From Clostridia bacterium (GTDB lineage Bacteria > Bacillota > Clostridia > Oscillospirales > Acutalibacteraceae): a stretch of 39,922 nt of DNA. The notes under the pieces were generated by a model that was given only the letters and a program-made list of their open reading frames with translations, was not told where the DNA came from and ran no database searches. Both the position numbers and the translations under genes were made by a program. This document shows positions 23,148-30,911 of this stretch, piece after piece (the stretch's first letter is position 1; each line of letters begins with the position of its first letter). The stretch is from the NCBI GenBank assembly GCA_017398425.1, contig JAFQFZ010000057.1, positions 1 to 39,922 on the forward strand. The letters are read 5' to 3'.

Positions 23148-23974
23148 ATGCACACGATACTTTGATCCCGCAAATCGGTGTCATCACCGACGTACGCATC
23201 GACACCCCCGATATCAAAACCTTCCGTGTCGTCACCCCCGACGGCAAGAAAGCGTTTGACCATCGCCCCGGTCAATGTGCGATGCTCTCCATTCCCGGTG
23301 TGGGTGAGGCGATGTTCTCCATCACCTCTTCCCCGACGAACGAGGAATATATGGAGTTTTCCATCAAAAAATGCGGCTGTGTCACCGATTGGCTCCACCA
23401 AGCGGAGGTCGGTCAACAGCTGACCATCCGCGGGCCTTACGGTCGCCCCTTCCCCGTCGACGATGAATTTGCCGGCAAGAACATGCTGTTCATCGCGGGA
23501 GGTGTGGGTCTTGCGCCGCTGCGCTCGGTCATCAACTACTGCCGTCACTACCGCGATCGCTACGGCGACATCGATATCGTCTACGGTTCGCGCAGTAAGG
23601 ATGACCTGCTCGATTACGAAGAGATCATCAACGAATGGGCAAACGATGCCGGTGTCAACGTGCATCTGACCATCGACAATCCGCAAGAGGGCTGGGACGG
23701 TCACGTCGGCTTTGTTCCGAACTACGTCAAGGAACTCGGCTTCTCCACCGACAAGACCGCCGTGCTGTGCGGTCCGCCCATCATGATCAAGTTCACACTC
23801 GAAGGGTTGATTGCACTCGGCTTCGACAAGACGCAAGTGTACACCACCTTAGAGCTTCGCATGAAGTGCGGTGTGGGCAAATGCGGTCGTTGCAACGTGG
23901 GCGCGAAGTACGTCTGCAAAGACGGTCCCGTCTTCCGTTGCGATGAGCTCGACGAGCTCCCCGACGAGTATTAA
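23144..23974 (+). CDS. FlxA/AsrB-like FAD/NAD(P)-binding oxidoreductase
   Basis: This 276-residue protein of the ferredoxin-NADP reductase fold has an N-terminal FAD domain with MFSITSSP (the RxYS-like FAD site), an NAD(P) domain with FIAGGVGLAPLRSVINY and YGSRSKDDLL, AVLCGPPIM, and a C-terminal LRMKCGVGKCGRCNVG...C with four Cys for a [2Fe-2S] cluster, as in AsrB, FlxA and PyrK. It is the predicted entry point for NADH or NADPH electrons. The start ATG overlaps the upstream TGA. The frame is open 75 codons further upstream, but that stretch lies over the AsrA-like gene and is not used. Confidence 0.87.
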   Translation: MNAHDTLIPQIGVITDVRIDTPDIKTFRVVTPDGKKAFDHRPGQCAMLSIPGVGEAMFSITSSPTNEEYMEFSIKKCGCVTDWLHQAEVGQQLTIRGPYGRPFPVDDEFAGKNMLFIAGGVGLAPLRSVINYCRHYRDRYGDIDIVYGSRSKDDLLDYEEIINEWANDAGVNVHLTIDNPQEGWDGHVGFVPNYVKELGFSTDKTAVLCGPPIMIKFTLEGLIALGFDKTQVYTTLELRMKCGVGKCGRCNVGAKYVCKDGPVFRCDELDELPDEY

Positions 23975-23989
23975 AAGGAGTGAATAACG

Positions 23990-24664
23990 ATGGAAAACAT
24001 GGTGAATATTTTCCTGTTCGGAAAGAAATACACCGTTCCCGCCAACCTCACCATCATGACGGCGATGGAATATGCCGGCTATCAGTTGGTGCGCGGTTGC
24101 GGTTGCCGTAACGGCTTTTGCGGCGCGTGCGCCACGATCTACCGTATCAAAGGCGAGAACGAGCTGAAGACCTGCCTTGCGTGCCAAACCACCGTCGAGG
24201 ATAACATGTATATCGCGACGTTGCCGTACTTCCCGCTCGTCAAGCAGGTGTACGACATCGAAAAGGTGCCCACCACCGAAACGGTGATGATGCAACTGTA
24301 TCCCGAGATCTACGCCTGCGTCGGTTGCAACGCCTGCACCAAGGCGTGCACGCAGGAACTCAACGTCATGCAATACATCGCCTACGCCCAGCGCGGCGAT
24401 TTCGAGAAATGCGCGGAAGAGTCGTTTGACTGCGTGATGTGCGGCATGTGCTCGTCGCGTTGCCCTGCAGGCATTTCGCATCCGCAGGTGGCAATGCTGG
24501 CACGCCGCATCAACGGCAAATACCTCGCCCCCGGTTGCGGTCACCTTGAGGACCGCGTGCGCGAGATCCAAAACGGCGATTTCACCGAATTGATCGAAGC
24601 GCTGATGCAAAAGCCGGTCGAAGAGCTCAAAGAACTTTATAACACCCGCGAGATCGAGAAGTAA
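23990..24664 (+). CDS. Fumarate reductase-like iron-sulfur subunit (FrdB/TfrB-like)
   Basis: This 224-residue protein has the two-part design of SdhB/FrdB: an N-terminal plant-type [2Fe-2S] domain with GCGCRNGFCGAC and a following CLACQ, and a C-terminal domain with CVGCNACTKACTQ and CVMCGMCSSRCPAG, giving two more clusters. It precedes the flavoprotein by 14 nt. Compared with membrane-linked FrdB it is not followed by FrdC/FrdD anchor genes, so the enzyme should be soluble, as in methanogen thiol:fumarate reductase, where TfrB joins such a module to an HdrB-like CCG domain. Here that CCG domain would be the separate HdrB of the same operon (inference). Confidence 0.82.
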   Translation: MENMVNIFLFGKKYTVPANLTIMTAMEYAGYQLVRGCGCRNGFCGACATIYRIKGENELKTCLACQTTVEDNMYIATLPYFPLVKQVYDIEKVPTTETVMMQLYPEIYACVGCNACTKACTQELNVMQYIAYAQRGDFEKCAEESFDCVMCGMCSSRCPAGISHPQVAMLARRINGKYLAPGCGHLEDRVREIQNGDFTELIEALMQKPVEELKELYNTREIEK

Positions 24665-24678
24665 GGAGGAGAGCCAGT

Positions 24679-26283
24679 ATGTATTCGGAATATTATCAAG
24701 CATCCCTGGCGGCTGTGGAAGCGGCGCGTGAACAAAACGTCGCGATGGAACCCGCCCGCATGACCGCCGAACAAAAAGCAACTCTGCTCGCCACCTACCA
24801 TCCCGATTATAAAGAGCATGAGTTTTCCACCCTGCAGATCGGTCCGAACAAGGGCGACAAAGTGCCCCACGAGCTTGCCGAAATGTTGCAAGCGCACAGC
24901 CGCATCACGGCGGACGATGTCGATCTGAACACCCCGGCCTACGATGTGGACGTTCTCGTCATCGGCGGCGGCGGCGCGGGTACTTCCGCGGCGATCGAAG
25001 CGCACGAAGCGGGCGCTTCCGTCATGATCGTGACGAAGCTTCGCATGGGCGACGCCAACACCATGATGGCGGAAGGCGGCATCCAAGCGGCGGATAAGCC
25101 GAACGACTCCCCCGCCATCCACTTTGTCGACGCATTCGGCGGCGGTCACTTTGCCGCGAAGCGCGACCTGCTGGCAAAGCTCGTCTGCGACGCGCCCGAA
25201 GCGATCCAATGGCTTTCGAACCTCGGCGTCGAATTTGACAAAGAGGCGGACGGCACGATGGTCACCACTCACGGCGGCGGTACCTCGCGCAAGCGTATGC
25301 ACGCGGCGAAGGACTATTCGGGTGCGGAGATCATGCGTACCCTGCGTGACGAGGTCTTGAACCGTCAGATTCCCGTTGTCGACTTTACCTCGGCGATCGA
25401 GCTGATCCTCGACGAAAACGGTAAGGCGGCCGGTGCGGTACTGATGAACATGGAGACCAAGGAACTGATGGTCGCCAAGGCGAAGACCGTCATCATCGCA
25501 ACGGGCGGTGCCGGTCGCATGCACTACCAAGGCTTCCCGACTTCCAACCACTACGGCGCGACGGCGGACGGTCTCGTGCTCGGCTATCGTGCCGGCGCGA
25601 AGCTCCTCTACGCCGAAACGCTTCAATACCATCCGACGGGTGCCGCGCATCCGACGCAGATCTTCGGCGCGCTTGTGACCGAGAAGGTGCGTTCGCTCGG
25701 CGCGAAGCTCGTCAACAAGAACGGCGAAGTGTTCATGCATCCGCTGGAGACGCGCGACGTGACGGCGGCTTCCATCATCCGCGAGTGCTCCGACCGTGAC
25801 AACGGTCTGGAAACCGCCAGCGGTGTGGCGGTGTGGCTTGACACCCCGATGATCGACATGATCGGCGGTGAAGGTACCATCGAAAAGCGCATCCCCGCGA
25901 TGATGCGTATGTTCATGGAATACGGCATCGACATCCGCAAGGAACCGATCCTCGTCTATCCGACGCTCCACTATCAAAACGGCGGTCTGGACATCACCCC
26001 GAACGGCATGACGACGAACATTGAGAACCTCTTCGTCGCCGGCGAGGCGGTCGGCGGTATCCACGGCAAGAACCGCTTGATGGGCAACTCGCTGCTGGAC
26101 ATCATCGTGTTCGGCAGAAGCGCCGGTATCCACGCGGCCGAAGCGGCGAAGAATACCACCCTCGGCGCGTTGACGCTGGACCATATCGCGGCGTTTGAGA
26201 AGGAGATCGCGGCGGCGGGCATCGAGACCGATGCCGTCTCTCCGAAGCTTCTCCCCAACTACACCAAGCTCAAGAGCATCTGA
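24679..26283 (+). CDS. frdA: Fumarate reductase-like flavoprotein subunit
   Basis: This 534-residue flavoprotein belongs to the FrdA/SdhA/NadB family. A family-atypical 85-residue N-terminal extension comes first, then FAD binding VLVIGGGGAGTSAAIEA (about 92-108), GDANTMMAEGGIQ, the substrate-site HPTG (QYHPTGA), an Arg/Glu set in ETRDVTAASIIRE, HYQNGGL and GKNRLMGNSLLDIIVFGRSAG. All match the fumarate/succinate active site. The residue that is the FAD-linking His in membrane FrdA/SdhA is Asn127 (ANT for SHT), so FAD is probably non-covalent. L-aspartate oxidase also lacks that His, but the partner FeS gene and the operon argue for fumarate reductase. GGAGGAG precedes the ATG. Confidence 0.85.
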   Translation: MYSEYYQASLAAVEAAREQNVAMEPARMTAEQKATLLATYHPDYKEHEFSTLQIGPNKGDKVPHELAEMLQAHSRITADDVDLNTPAYDVDVLVIGGGGAGTSAAIEAHEAGASVMIVTKLRMGDANTMMAEGGIQAADKPNDSPAIHFVDAFGGGHFAAKRDLLAKLVCDAPEAIQWLSNLGVEFDKEADGTMVTTHGGGTSRKRMHAAKDYSGAEIMRTLRDEVLNRQIPVVDFTSAIELILDENGKAAGAVLMNMETKELMVAKAKTVIIATGGAGRMHYQGFPTSNHYGATADGLVLGYRAGAKLLYAETLQYHPTGAAHPTQIFGALVTEKVRSLGAKLVNKNGEVFMHPLETRDVTAASIIRECSDRDNGLETASGVAVWLDTPMIDMIGGEGTIEKRIPAMMRMFMEYGIDIRKEPILVYPTLHYQNGGLDITPNGMTTNIENLFVAGEAVGGIHGKNRLMGNSLLDIIVFGRSAGIHAAEAAKNTTLGALTLDHIAAFEKEIAAAGIETDAVSPKLLPNYTKLKSI

Positions 26284-26299
26284 TCGGGAGGCGTTTTCC

Positions 26300-27511
26300 A
26301 TGGAATTGTTTAACGGTACCATCTCGATCACCGGTGTCACGTTGTTGCTGTTCTGTGTGGCGGCGATCGCCGCCGTGGGCTACGCGATCGGGCGCATCAC
26401 CATCAAGGGCGTTGCCCTCGAAACGGCGGGCGTGTTCCTGGTAGCGTTGATCGTCGGTTGCACTCTGTATCCGCATCTGGATGCTTTGTACGCTCCGGGT
26501 ACACTCAAATCGCTTCTCAGCGTTGTCAAGGACCTCGGTCTTGTGCTGTTCGTGACATCGGTCGGCTTTATCGCCGGTCCGAACTTCTTCGGCAATCTAA
26601 AGCGCAATTTCAAGTCCTATGTGTTGCTCGGACTGGTGATCATTCTGGCGGGCGGTCTGACGACCGCTGCCTGCATCAGCGTCGGGCAAGCGGCTCACCT
26701 CGGCGCTACTCCTGAAGAGACCACCTTTGTGGTCGTCGGACTGATGTCCGGCGCACTCACCTCCACCCCCGCCTACAGCGCCGCCGGTGAAGCGGCGGAA
26801 AAAGTGGGTCAGGGAGACGCCGTGTCGGCCGGCTACGGCATTGCCTACATTTTCGGCGTCATCGGCGTGGTGCTGTTCGTGCAGTTGCTCCCGAAGCTGA
26901 CAAAGGCGAATGTTGAGAAGGAACGCGCGTTGCTCAATGCGGTTTCCGCTTCCGACAAAAAGCGCGAGTACCACGGCAAGCTGATCCACAAGGACGGCTT
27001 CGGATTCATGCCGTTTTTGCTGGCCGCGGTCGTCGGCATCTTCATCGGACAGATCGCGTTCGGCTCATTCTCGCTCACCACAACGGGCGGCTGCATGTTT
27101 GCCGCCTTGATCTTCGGTCACTTCGGTCATATCGGCCCCGTGAGCATCATGCCGGACGAAAAGGCGCTCAAGGTGCTCCGCGAACTGGGACTGATGCTGT
27201 TCCTCATCGGCTCCGGCGTTTCGTGCGGTGCGCGCTTTGTGGAGATCTTCCACCCCGTCTACTTTATCTTCGGCATCTTCATCACACTCGTTCCGATGAT
27301 CGTGGGCTTCTTGTTTGCCAAATACGTGCTCAAGCTGAGCCTGTTCAACAACCTCGGATCCATCACGGGCGGCATGACCTCTACCCCCGCGCTCGGCACG
27401 CTGATCAGCGTGACCGGCACGGAAAACGTGTCTGCCGCCTATGCGGCGACCTATCCGATCGCGCTCATTGCGGTGGTGCTGGTGTCGCAGGTGTTGATCT
27501 TGATCTTCTGA
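26300..27511 (+). CDS. AAE-family transporter (AspT/YidE/SucE-like), short form
   Basis: This 403-residue membrane protein has about ten hydrophobic segments arranged as two repeats, each with the family signature: GALTSTPAYSAA in the first half and GGMTSTPALGTL in the second. Members include aspartate:alanine exchangers and the succinate exporter SucE. Full-length relatives (about 540-560 residues) carry two RCK_C/TrkA_C domains between the halves; here only a charged linker of about 45 residues is present (KLTKANVEKERALLNA region), so the ligand-sensing module is missing. As last gene behind fumarate reductase it most plausibly exports succinate or exchanges C4-dicarboxylates. The ATG at 26300 follows GGGAGG. 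The true number of helices was not computed. Confidence 0.8.
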   Translation: MELFNGTISITGVTLLLFCVAAIAAVGYAIGRITIKGVALETAGVFLVALIVGCTLYPHLDALYAPGTLKSLLSVVKDLGLVLFVTSVGFIAGPNFFGNLKRNFKSYVLLGLVIILAGGLTTAACISVGQAAHLGATPEETTFVVVGLMSGALTSTPAYSAAGEAAEKVGQGDAVSAGYGIAYIFGVIGVVLFVQLLPKLTKANVEKERALLNAVSASDKKREYHGKLIHKDGFGFMPFLLAAVVGIFIGQIAFGSFSLTTTGGCMFAALIFGHFGHIGPVSIMPDEKALKVLRELGLMLFLIGSGVSCGARFVEIFHPVYFIFGIFITLVPMIVGFLFAKYVLKLSLFNNLGSITGGMTSTPALGTLISVTGTENVSAAYAATYPIALIAVVLVSQVLILIF

Positions 27512-27528
27512 TCCCTTCATACCATGAC

Positions 27529-27566
27529 AAATCCCCCGACGTCTGTCGAACGACGTCGGGGGATTT
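27529..27566. terminator. Terminator of the 12-gene operon
   Basis: The 14-bp perfect stem AAATCCCCCGACGT (27529-27542) pairs with 27553-27566 and is followed by TTTGCTTTAT. It lies between convergent genes, and the A-rich side may also serve the minus-strand dockerin operon. Confidence 0.85.
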
Positions 27567-27600
27567 GCTTTATAAGGAGAAGTTGAAGAACGCCAATGGA

Positions 27601-28344
27601 TCACGCGGACACGAGTCCCGTCAGCAACAGGCGCACGTCGGTGGTATCCACCACACCGTTGCCGTTCATATCAGCAACCGTCCAACGGCGCGTGTATTCG
27701 TGGATCAAAACGCTAAGCAAGGTGCGCGCATCGCGCGAGGTGACGGCGCCGTCGAAATCGGCATCGCCCGGTTGATAATCGGTCGTTACATGCAGAGAAA
27801 CGCCCGTTTGAGCGGCGTAGATTTCCGCCGCCTCACTGCCATCGGAAATCAGCGTAAAGTCCTCACGCACGCCCACAGAGCCGGGAATCAAGTCGGGATA
27901 CGCGGGATCTTGATAATATCCAAAGCCGAGGGCGTGTTCCCCGATGGAGGTCACCGTTGACGGGATGACCACCTGCTTCAATTCCGGGCAACAGAAGAAA
28001 GCTTGCCGCTCGATGATTTCGAGCCCTTCGGGCAAAAACACCTGCTCGATGCGCGTTTCCTGAAACGCGCCCGCGCCGATCACGCGCACCGTGTCGGGAA
28101 CCACGACCGTGCGGAGGTTGCTTCGACGCAGAAAGAGACAATCCCCGAGTTCCGATACCGTGTAGCCGTAGACGGTGTCGGGGATCACCATCACCTCCGA
28201 CAGATCGTTGATCTCCGTCAAGCGCACCGTGCCGTCTTCGAGCAATTCATATTCATACAACAGTGCCTGATCCTCGGCGGTGACAGGCATCGCCGACAGC
28301 ATCAACAGTGCCAATGTCAACAATAAGCCGATTCCTCGTTTCAT
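27601..28344 (-). CDS. Secreted leucine-rich repeat protein with dockerin
   Basis: This 247-residue protein starts with a signal peptide (KRGIGLLLTLALLMLSAMPVTA, cleavage near residue 23). A BspA-like LRR_5 region follows (VIPDTVYGYTVSELGDCLF, TVVVPDTVRVIGAGAF, VFLPEGLEIIERQAF, VVIPSTVTSIGEHAL). The C-terminus is a type I dockerin-like pair of Ca2+-binding repeats: GDADFDGAVTSRDARTLLSVL and ADMNGNGVVDTTDVRLLLTGL. Dockerins dock proteins to cohesins of a scaffoldin. No cohesin or scaffoldin is in the window. It lies 14 nt after the other dockerin protein and is the last gene of the sigma-factor operon. Confidence 0.83.
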   Translation of the reverse strand: MKRGIGLLLTLALLMLSAMPVTAEDQALLYEYELLEDGTVRLTEINDLSEVMVIPDTVYGYTVSELGDCLFLRRSNLRTVVVPDTVRVIGAGAFQETRIEQVFLPEGLEIIERQAFFCCPELKQVVIPSTVTSIGEHALGFGYYQDPAYPDLIPGSVGVREDFTLISDGSEAAEIYAAQTGVSLHVTTDYQPGDADFDGAVTSRDARTLLSVLIHEYTRRWTVADMNGNGVVDTTDVRLLLTGLVSA

Positions 28345-28358
28345 GATCTACACCCCTT

Positions 28359-29414
28359 TTACAACAATTCGTAGTGAATCTCACTGTCAGCGACGATACG
28401 ATCAACGAGCACCAATTCCTGCCCATCGTAGCCGTCACGCGTCACCGACATCATCATCGGCATCGTTTTCACGACGGTGAGTCCCATATCGCCGTAAGCG
28501 TGCACTTTCAAAGCGCGGTGCAGATAGATCGCGCCGTCCTGCATCGTGCAGGACAGGATGTGCATATCGTCTCCGTGATACGCGGCAACGTATCCCGCCC
28601 AGATGAGCATGTGATCTTCAAACCAGCGGTCGGTGTAGGTTTGAAAGCCCTGCATCTCGGAAGCGGATGTTTCATGGTATGCCAGCGAGAAGGCCTCCAA
28701 TTCCTCGCGGTTGCGGATGAGGCATGCGTCGACACGGCGATAGCTTTTCGCGTTTCCGGAGGAGCATTCCACAAGATCCAACGGCACGACGGTGCTGTCG
28801 TCAAAATAGGACACCACGGTCACATCGCGATCTTGCGCCGCCGCTTTGTCGACCGCCACGAACGCATAGCGTTGCTTTTGGTTGCCGAGTGCGGAATGCA
28901 CGAGCGAGATATACAGTGCCTCCTCGTCCGCCGTCACCGCGGCAACGTGCGCATCGGTGGCAACGGGCAACGCGATAAGGGTTTGCGTGCTGTACGACCA
29001 GAGCACATCGTAGCACGCGGGATCGACGGCATCGTCTTGATAAATAAAGGCATCCCAGTCCTCTTTGGTGTTGAGAATGCCGATGGGTGCCACATCATAC
29101 AACGGTACGTCCAAGGCGATATACCGTGTCTCAAACGCCACATCCGACGGCACGGGAACGGTCTCCCCCGACGCGGCGGCATACGCATACAGTGCGTCCT
29201 GCGTCGTCAGCGTACCGTCGCGGTTGAGATCGCCAAGCGCGATTTCGGACGGTGTCGGCGTGACACGCCCCGATGCCGACGCAAACAGCGCCAGCGCATC
29301 GAACATATCGGCGCGATCGTCACGGTTGATATCCCCAAGCGGCAACGCCGCTGTCGGCATGGCGGTGAGTGACATCACAAGCGCCGTCAACAGCGCGATT
29401 CCTCGTTTCATCAT
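28359..29414 (-). CDS. Exported protein with N-terminal dockerin-like repeats
   Basis: This 351-residue exported protein has a signal peptide (MMKRGIALLTALVMSLTAMPTAA) immediately followed by two dockerin-type Ca2+-binding segments, LGDINRDDRADMFDALALF and LGDLNRDGTLTTQDALYAY, at residues about 25-80. The remaining 270 residues were not recognised; they contain mixed alpha/beta sequence with DAFIYQDDAVD and a Met-rich stretch near the C-terminus (KTMPMMMSV). A dockerin at the N-terminus of the mature protein is less common than at the C-terminus. The open frame begins with GTG at 29423, but the ATG at 29414, 8 nt after AAAGGAGGG, is a better start. It is co-transcribed with the sigma factor genes. 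Confidence 0.72.
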   Translation of the reverse strand: MMKRGIALLTALVMSLTAMPTAALPLGDINRDDRADMFDALALFASASGRVTPTPSEIALGDLNRDGTLTTQDALYAYAAASGETVPVPSDVAFETRYIALDVPLYDVAPIGILNTKEDWDAFIYQDDAVDPACYDVLWSYSTQTLIALPVATDAHVAAVTADEEALYISLVHSALGNQKQRYAFVAVDKAAAQDRDVTVVSYFDDSTVVPLDLVECSSGNAKSYRRVDACLIRNREELEAFSLAYHETSASEMQGFQTYTDRWFEDHMLIWAGYVAAYHGDDMHILSCTMQDGAIYLHRALKVHAYGDMGLTVVKTMPMMMSVTRDGYDGQELVLVDRIVADSEIHYELL

Positions 29415-29442
29415 ACGGTTCACCCTCCTTTAAGGTCATAGT

Positions 29443-30138
29443 TCAGTTCCACCATACTCCGCCGTTCCCTAGGTCGGGATCGATCGTTGGGACGGTCGTA
29501 CCCGCCGACGGCATGGTGGCGGTGGTCGTGGTGGTTGTGGTCGTTGTGGTGGTCGTGGTAGTGGTCCAATCCTCCCACCAGTTGCCGTCGCCGTCATCCC
29601 CGCCAAGCCAACTGTCGCCGGGAGACTGGACAGGCGGATCGGCGTCGGGATTATAGGTGGTGGTCGTGACGGGAGGCGGTGTGGTGCCGACGGTGGTGGG
29701 CAAGGTGGTGGGTAAGGTGGTCGGCACCGTGGTCACCGACGGGCGCTGTGTCGTGACCGAGGTCGCACGCGTGGTCGACACCGTCGGTTTTTTTGACGTG
29801 GTGTTTGCCGATGTCGACGGAGCGGTAGCGATCTGAGACGCGGATTCGCTCGGCGATACGCTCGTCGAAACGGAGGTCGGCGGTGCGGTCGAAGTGGTGT
29901 GCGACACGCTTGAGAGCGTGGTCGCGACCGTGACGGGCAGTTCGCCCTGCGGCGGTTCTGACACGGGCAGGGTCGCCGAACGATCCTGCAAAGCGACCGT
30001 CGTCAGCACCAATACAAAGCAAGCGGTGCACACGCCGAGCAATCCTTTTTGAATCATCCGACGGCGGCGCGCGGCCGCACACATCTGTTCTTGATAGCGG
30101 CGGCGGATCTCTTCGATTTGTTTGTCGAGGTTTCTCAT
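29443..30138 (-). CDS. Single-pass membrane protein, candidate anti-sigma factor
   Basis: This 231-residue protein has a short charged cytoplasmic helix (residues 1-30, DKQIEEIRRRYQEQM and RRRR), one membrane helix (about 31-50), and a long outside region almost wholly Ser/Thr/Pro (including a run of 14 Thr), ending in GNGGVWWN. Its ATG overlaps the ECF sigma stop by 4 nt. A membrane protein translationally coupled to an ECF sigma is usually its anti-sigma factor, but no ZAS/RsgI domain is visible in the 30-residue cytoplasmic part, so this rests on context. The Thr-rich part could span the cell wall and sense extracellular material. Confidence 0.62.
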   Translation of the reverse strand: MRNLDKQIEEIRRRYQEQMCAAARRRRMIQKGLLGVCTACFVLVLTTVALQDRSATLPVSEPPQGELPVTVATTLSSVSHTTSTAPPTSVSTSVSPSESASQIATAPSTSANTTSKKPTVSTTRATSVTTQRPSVTTVPTTLPTTLPTTVGTTPPPVTTTTYNPDADPPVQSPGDSWLGGDDGDGNWWEDWTTTTTTTTTTTTTTTATMPSAGTTVPTIDPDLGNGGVWWN

Positions 30139-30683
30139 AGTGTCAACACCTCCTCTTTCTCAAGTGTGTGACGAAGCATGGTTTTGGCACGGTACAGCAG
30201 GTTGTCGACCTGCTTTTTGTTCTTTTTCATCACGCGCGCGACCTCATCGTAGGTCAAGCCTTCAAAATACGTGAGATGGATCGCCGCGCGCATATCCTCA
30301 GGAAGATCGGCGATCGCCTCGTGAAGCAGGCGGTCGCGCTCACGCTTCAAAAAGGCATCGCTCACACGTTCGTCGGCGAGCGTCATTTCCAATTCCCCGA
30401 GCGGCACCGCCGCACGGCGTTTTTGATGTTTTAGATAATTGAGCGCCCGACACCGTCCGATCATGAACACATAGGTTTTCAGCGACACGCGAAAGTCGTA
30501 CCGCGTTTTGTGCTTCATCAGCTCCACAAAGCTGTCGATGGCGATGTCTTCGGCTACATGGTAATCTCCCACATAGCGCTCGACGAAAAAGACCAGCTTG
30601 TCAAACAGCGTTTTGACGACCTCGTCAAACGCGGCTTCGTCTCCCTCGAGATAGCGGCGGTAGCTACTTTCACCGTTATCCAC
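30135..30683 (-). CDS. ECF-type RNA polymerase sigma factor
   Basis: This 182-residue protein has sigma region 2 (about 12-80: FDEVVKTLFDKLVFFVERYVGDYHVAEDIAIDSFVELM) and region 4 (about 118-175: LPEDMRAAIHLTYFEGLTYDEVARVMKKNKKQVDNLLYRAKTMLR). The linker is short and no region 3 is seen, as in ECF sigmas. It is the first gene of an operon with the Ser/Thr-rich membrane protein and two dockerin proteins, and likely directs RNA polymerase to genes for surface or polysaccharide functions. AAAGGAGG precedes the ATG. A sigmaA-like promoter lies at 30763-30792. Confidence 0.9.
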   Translation of the reverse strand: MDNGESSYRRYLEGDEAAFDEVVKTLFDKLVFFVERYVGDYHVAEDIAIDSFVELMKHKTRYDFRVSLKTYVFMIGRCRALNYLKHQKRRAAVPLGELEMTLADERVSDAFLKRERDRLLHEAIADLPEDMRAAIHLTYFEGLTYDEVARVMKKNKKQVDNLLYRAKTMLRHTLEKEEVLTL

Positions 30684-30762
30684 GAGTGCCGAACCTCCTT
30701 TCGGTTTCGTTCACCCCTTATACAACACCGAAGGGGCAAAATCCTTATCCTTTTCTAAAAAA

Positions 30763-30792
30763 ATTGTACAATACGGTGACGGAGTGCGTCAA
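30763..30792 (-). promoter_or_regulatory. Promoter of sigma factor-dockerin operon
   Basis: On the minus strand TTGACG (30787-30792) and TACAAT (30763-30768) are 18 nt apart, with a leader of about 75 nt. No GGAAC-type ECF promoter was recognised, so autoregulation is not shown. Confidence 0.5.
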
Positions 30793-30824
30793 GGGGAGAG
30801 CGCCGTCTGCATCGGCTCATTTGC

Positions 30825-30860
30825 TTTGCGAATACCACCTTCCCCTCGAAAAGGAAGGCG
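30825..30860. repeat. Small intergenic hairpin repeat, second copy
   Basis: CTTTGCGAATACCACCTTCC begins a unit that ends with GGAAGGCG and resembles the element at 1-37 (shared CTT.GC.AAT.CCACCTTCCCCTC). It sits between the sigma operon promoter and the GH26 terminator. Confidence 0.5.
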
Positions 30861-30906
30861 AAAAAGAAAAAGATGTGCAGAAAATGCATTCTGCACATCT
30901 TTTTTT
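30861..30906. terminator. Terminator after secreted GH26 gene
   Basis: AAAAAGATGTGCAG (30867-30880) pairs with CTGCACATCTTTTT (30891-30904) around a 10-nt loop. A-rich and T-rich flanks suit termination on both strands; on the minus strand it follows the GH26 stop at 30912. Confidence 0.82.
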
Positions 30907-30911
30907 AACCG

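Noticed and set aside
21133..23974. Anaerobic sulfite reductase (AsrABC)
   Set aside because: AsrA- and AsrB-like subunits are present but there is no siroheme-containing AsrC, and the genes sit inside an Hdr operon, so the Flx role is preferred.
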